The notes under the pieces are model-generated. The model was not told where the DNA came from, made no database searches, and saw only the letters and a program-made list of their open reading frames with translations. The position numbers and the translations under genes are program-made. Positions 62,733 to 64,000 of a stretch of 64,000 nucleotides of DNA are shown here, piece after piece. Within the stretch, counting starts at the first letter, position 1; each line of letters begins with the position of its first letter. This stretch comes from Serilophus lunatus (Eukaryota; Chordata; Aves; Passeriformes; Eurylaimidae): assembly GCA_013399895.1 (NCBI GenBank), contig VXBA01004387.1, positions 1,360,136 through 1,424,135 of the forward strand, given 5' to 3'.

Positions 62733-62800
62733 CTTGTCCAGCCCTGTGGACGGGAACGCTGGAGAGGACCTTGACTTTGGGGTACTTCATTCAACTCAGA
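62721..62800 (-). other. MYO19: MYO19 start exon with upstream overlapping ORF
   Basis: The acceptor TTCTTCAG at 62803-62801 begins an exon whose 68-nt leader contains an ATG at 62790-62788 in another frame. That frame passes the MYO19 ATG (62732-62730) and stops early in the next exon. The exon boundary is inferred from the acceptor only. Confidence 0.55.
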
Positions 62801-63485
62801 CTGAAGAATGCTTAAATAAAAAATAAGGCACTTAGATCAAAATAACTCTGGACATGTTCTCCAGAGGGTCCCACTGGCAAAGCCCAAAGGCTTCAGACAG
62901 AAATACTGATCCCAGTGGGACCCAAGCAGCACTGGAAACCTACCCAGACTGTCAGTGAGGGTCATACCTTCTGCTGCCCCTGCAAATAAAAGTTTATTTG
63001 GAGGGAATAATGAATCATTCCCTACAGGAATAAAATGCTCTGTTTCTCTTGAGTTAATAAAGCAAGGTTTCTTGGCAAGAAATTGCAACTTTTTGTTAAA
63101 TTCCTCCTGTCTGGACAAATAGGAAAAATTGGTGGGTCTGGCAGCCTCGGAGGAGCCAGTGCTTTTGGAAAGGGAGTGACTCAGAGAAGTTTGTACTGCA
63201 GCAGAAATGAGAAAGGCTGCTGTCCCCTTCCTGCTTCCTCTGAAAAACCGTGGAGCCAACCCAAGGTGAGTCAAGGCCTTTGAATTCCTGTGATAAACAG
63301 AGATTCCAGTCACAGAGCCAGGAAGGATTCTGTCCTTCTAGCAGCCGAAACTGCCATTACTTCCATTCCATTTCTATTCTAATTTCATTCTATTCTAATT
63401 ATATTATATTTTAATTATGTTCTATTCTAATTCTATTCCCTATTCCTATTTCCTATTCCTGTCCTATCCTTTATTCCGCTCTTAC
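62801..63485 (-). other. MYO19: MYO19 5'UTR intron
   Basis: No coding signal. It contains a diverged TTCTA/TTCCA pentamer tract at 63,355-63,475, just inside the proposed donor. Confidence 0.45.
63355..63475. repeat. Diverged (TTCTA)n/(TTCCA)n tract
   Basis: About 120 bases of irregular ttcta, ttcca and attcta units without long pure runs. Confidence 0.8.
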
Positions 63486-64000
63486 CTGGCATGAAAACAC
63501 GGCTCAGAGCGAGGTTCGCTCCCCGAGCTGCAGCTCGCAGGGCACAGCCCCCGTCCCCATCCCGATCCCCCTTCCCATCCCCATCCCGATCCCCCTTCCC
63601 ATCCCGATCCCGAGCCCCCTTCCCATCCCGCCCTCCCGGCGGAGCCTTTTGTGCCCGGCGGACACGGCAACCGGGGTCCGCGTGTTCCCGGGACAGCGCC
63701 GGGGGTCGAGCCGGGCCGGAGATCCCGGGGCTGTTCGGGAGGGCAGAGCCGGACCGGGACCGGGACCGGGAATGGGATCGGGATCGGGATCGGGACCGGG
63801 ACCGGGATCGGGACTCACCGGGGCGCGGAGCGGGGCAGCGGCGGGCGGAGGAGGCGGAGAACGGGCGGAGAATCGGGCGGGACTCGGGAGCTGCGGAAGC
63901 GGCTCCGCTGGCGAAAGTGCGGGCGGCGAGCGGGGCTGGGCTTTACTTAGGGCCGGGCTTTAGCTCTGGCCCGGCTTTCCCTCCGGCCGGGCTTTACCTG
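63486..64000 (-). promoter_or_regulatory. MYO19: MYO19 CpG-island promoter and non-coding first exon
   Basis: The GC- and CpG-rich right edge carries minus-strand donors CCAG|GTAAGA at 63486/63485 and CCG|GTGAGT at 63819/63818. Either could end a non-coding exon 1. No TATA box was seen. In other amniotes PIGW lies head-to-head with MYO19; if so here, it starts beyond base 64,000. Confidence 0.6.
63547..63818. repeat. Opposed C-rich and G-rich hexamer repeats
   Basis: 63,547-63,645 consists of CCCATC/CCCGAT/CCCCCTT units. 63,751-63,818 consists of GGGACC and GGGATC units. They are imperfect reverse complements of each other, about 100 bases apart. Confidence 0.85.

Noticed and set aside
1..64000. 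CRISPR arrays, operons or phage-type systems
   Set aside because: The window is vertebrate nuclear DNA with spliced genes; no such structures are present.

Overview
This is a vertebrate, almost certainly avian, nuclear window. It holds introns of a few hundred bases, GT-AG exons, several degenerate CR1 LINE 3' ends (the typical bird repeat) and two CpG-rich promoters. It carries four multi-exon protein genes and one single-exon receptor gene. Identities rest on remembered protein families and on reading frames that stay open across every proposed splice junction; no database search was possible.

Layout. (1) 468-7127, plus strand: the last 11 coding exons of USP32, a deubiquitinase, covering the end of its catalytic domain with the His box and a C-terminal CVLQ prenylation box. 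The gene starts outside the window, and its 3'UTR probably runs to about 9.2 kb. (2) 7.1-23.3 kb: a gene-poor interval between convergent 3' ends, with CR1 relics. (3) 37583-23262, minus strand: complete CA4, a GPI-anchored carbonic anhydrase, in eight coding exons (316 aa). Intron 1 is 9 kb and intron 3 is GC-AG. (4) 43293-44261, plus strand: an intronless 322-aa class A GPCR of the lysophospholipid/cannabinoid/GPR3 type that I cannot name. (5) 46752-47507, plus strand: complete ZNHIT3 (156 aa) in three exons, with a CpG-island promoter preceded by an unusual AGATCT-rich array. (6) 62732-48444, minus strand: complete MYO19, the mitochondrial myosin, in 24 coding exons (961 aa). Its CpG-island promoter lies at the right edge of the window.

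The genes are neighbours rather than a pathway: a late-endosomal ubiquitin protease, an extracellular carbonic anhydrase, a lipid-type receptor, a box C/D snoRNP assembly factor and a mitochondrial motor. As I recall, CA4-USP32 and ZNHIT3-MYO19 are two separate neighbourhoods of human chromosome 17 (17q23 and 17q12). Here they are joined, with the unnamed GPCR at the junction. That receptor is the most interesting protein in the window. The best non-coding curiosities are the AGATCT array before ZNHIT3, a spliced-looking ORF between the ZNHIT3 and MYO19 3' ends, and a mirror pair of C-rich and G-rich hexamer repeats in the MYO19 promoter.
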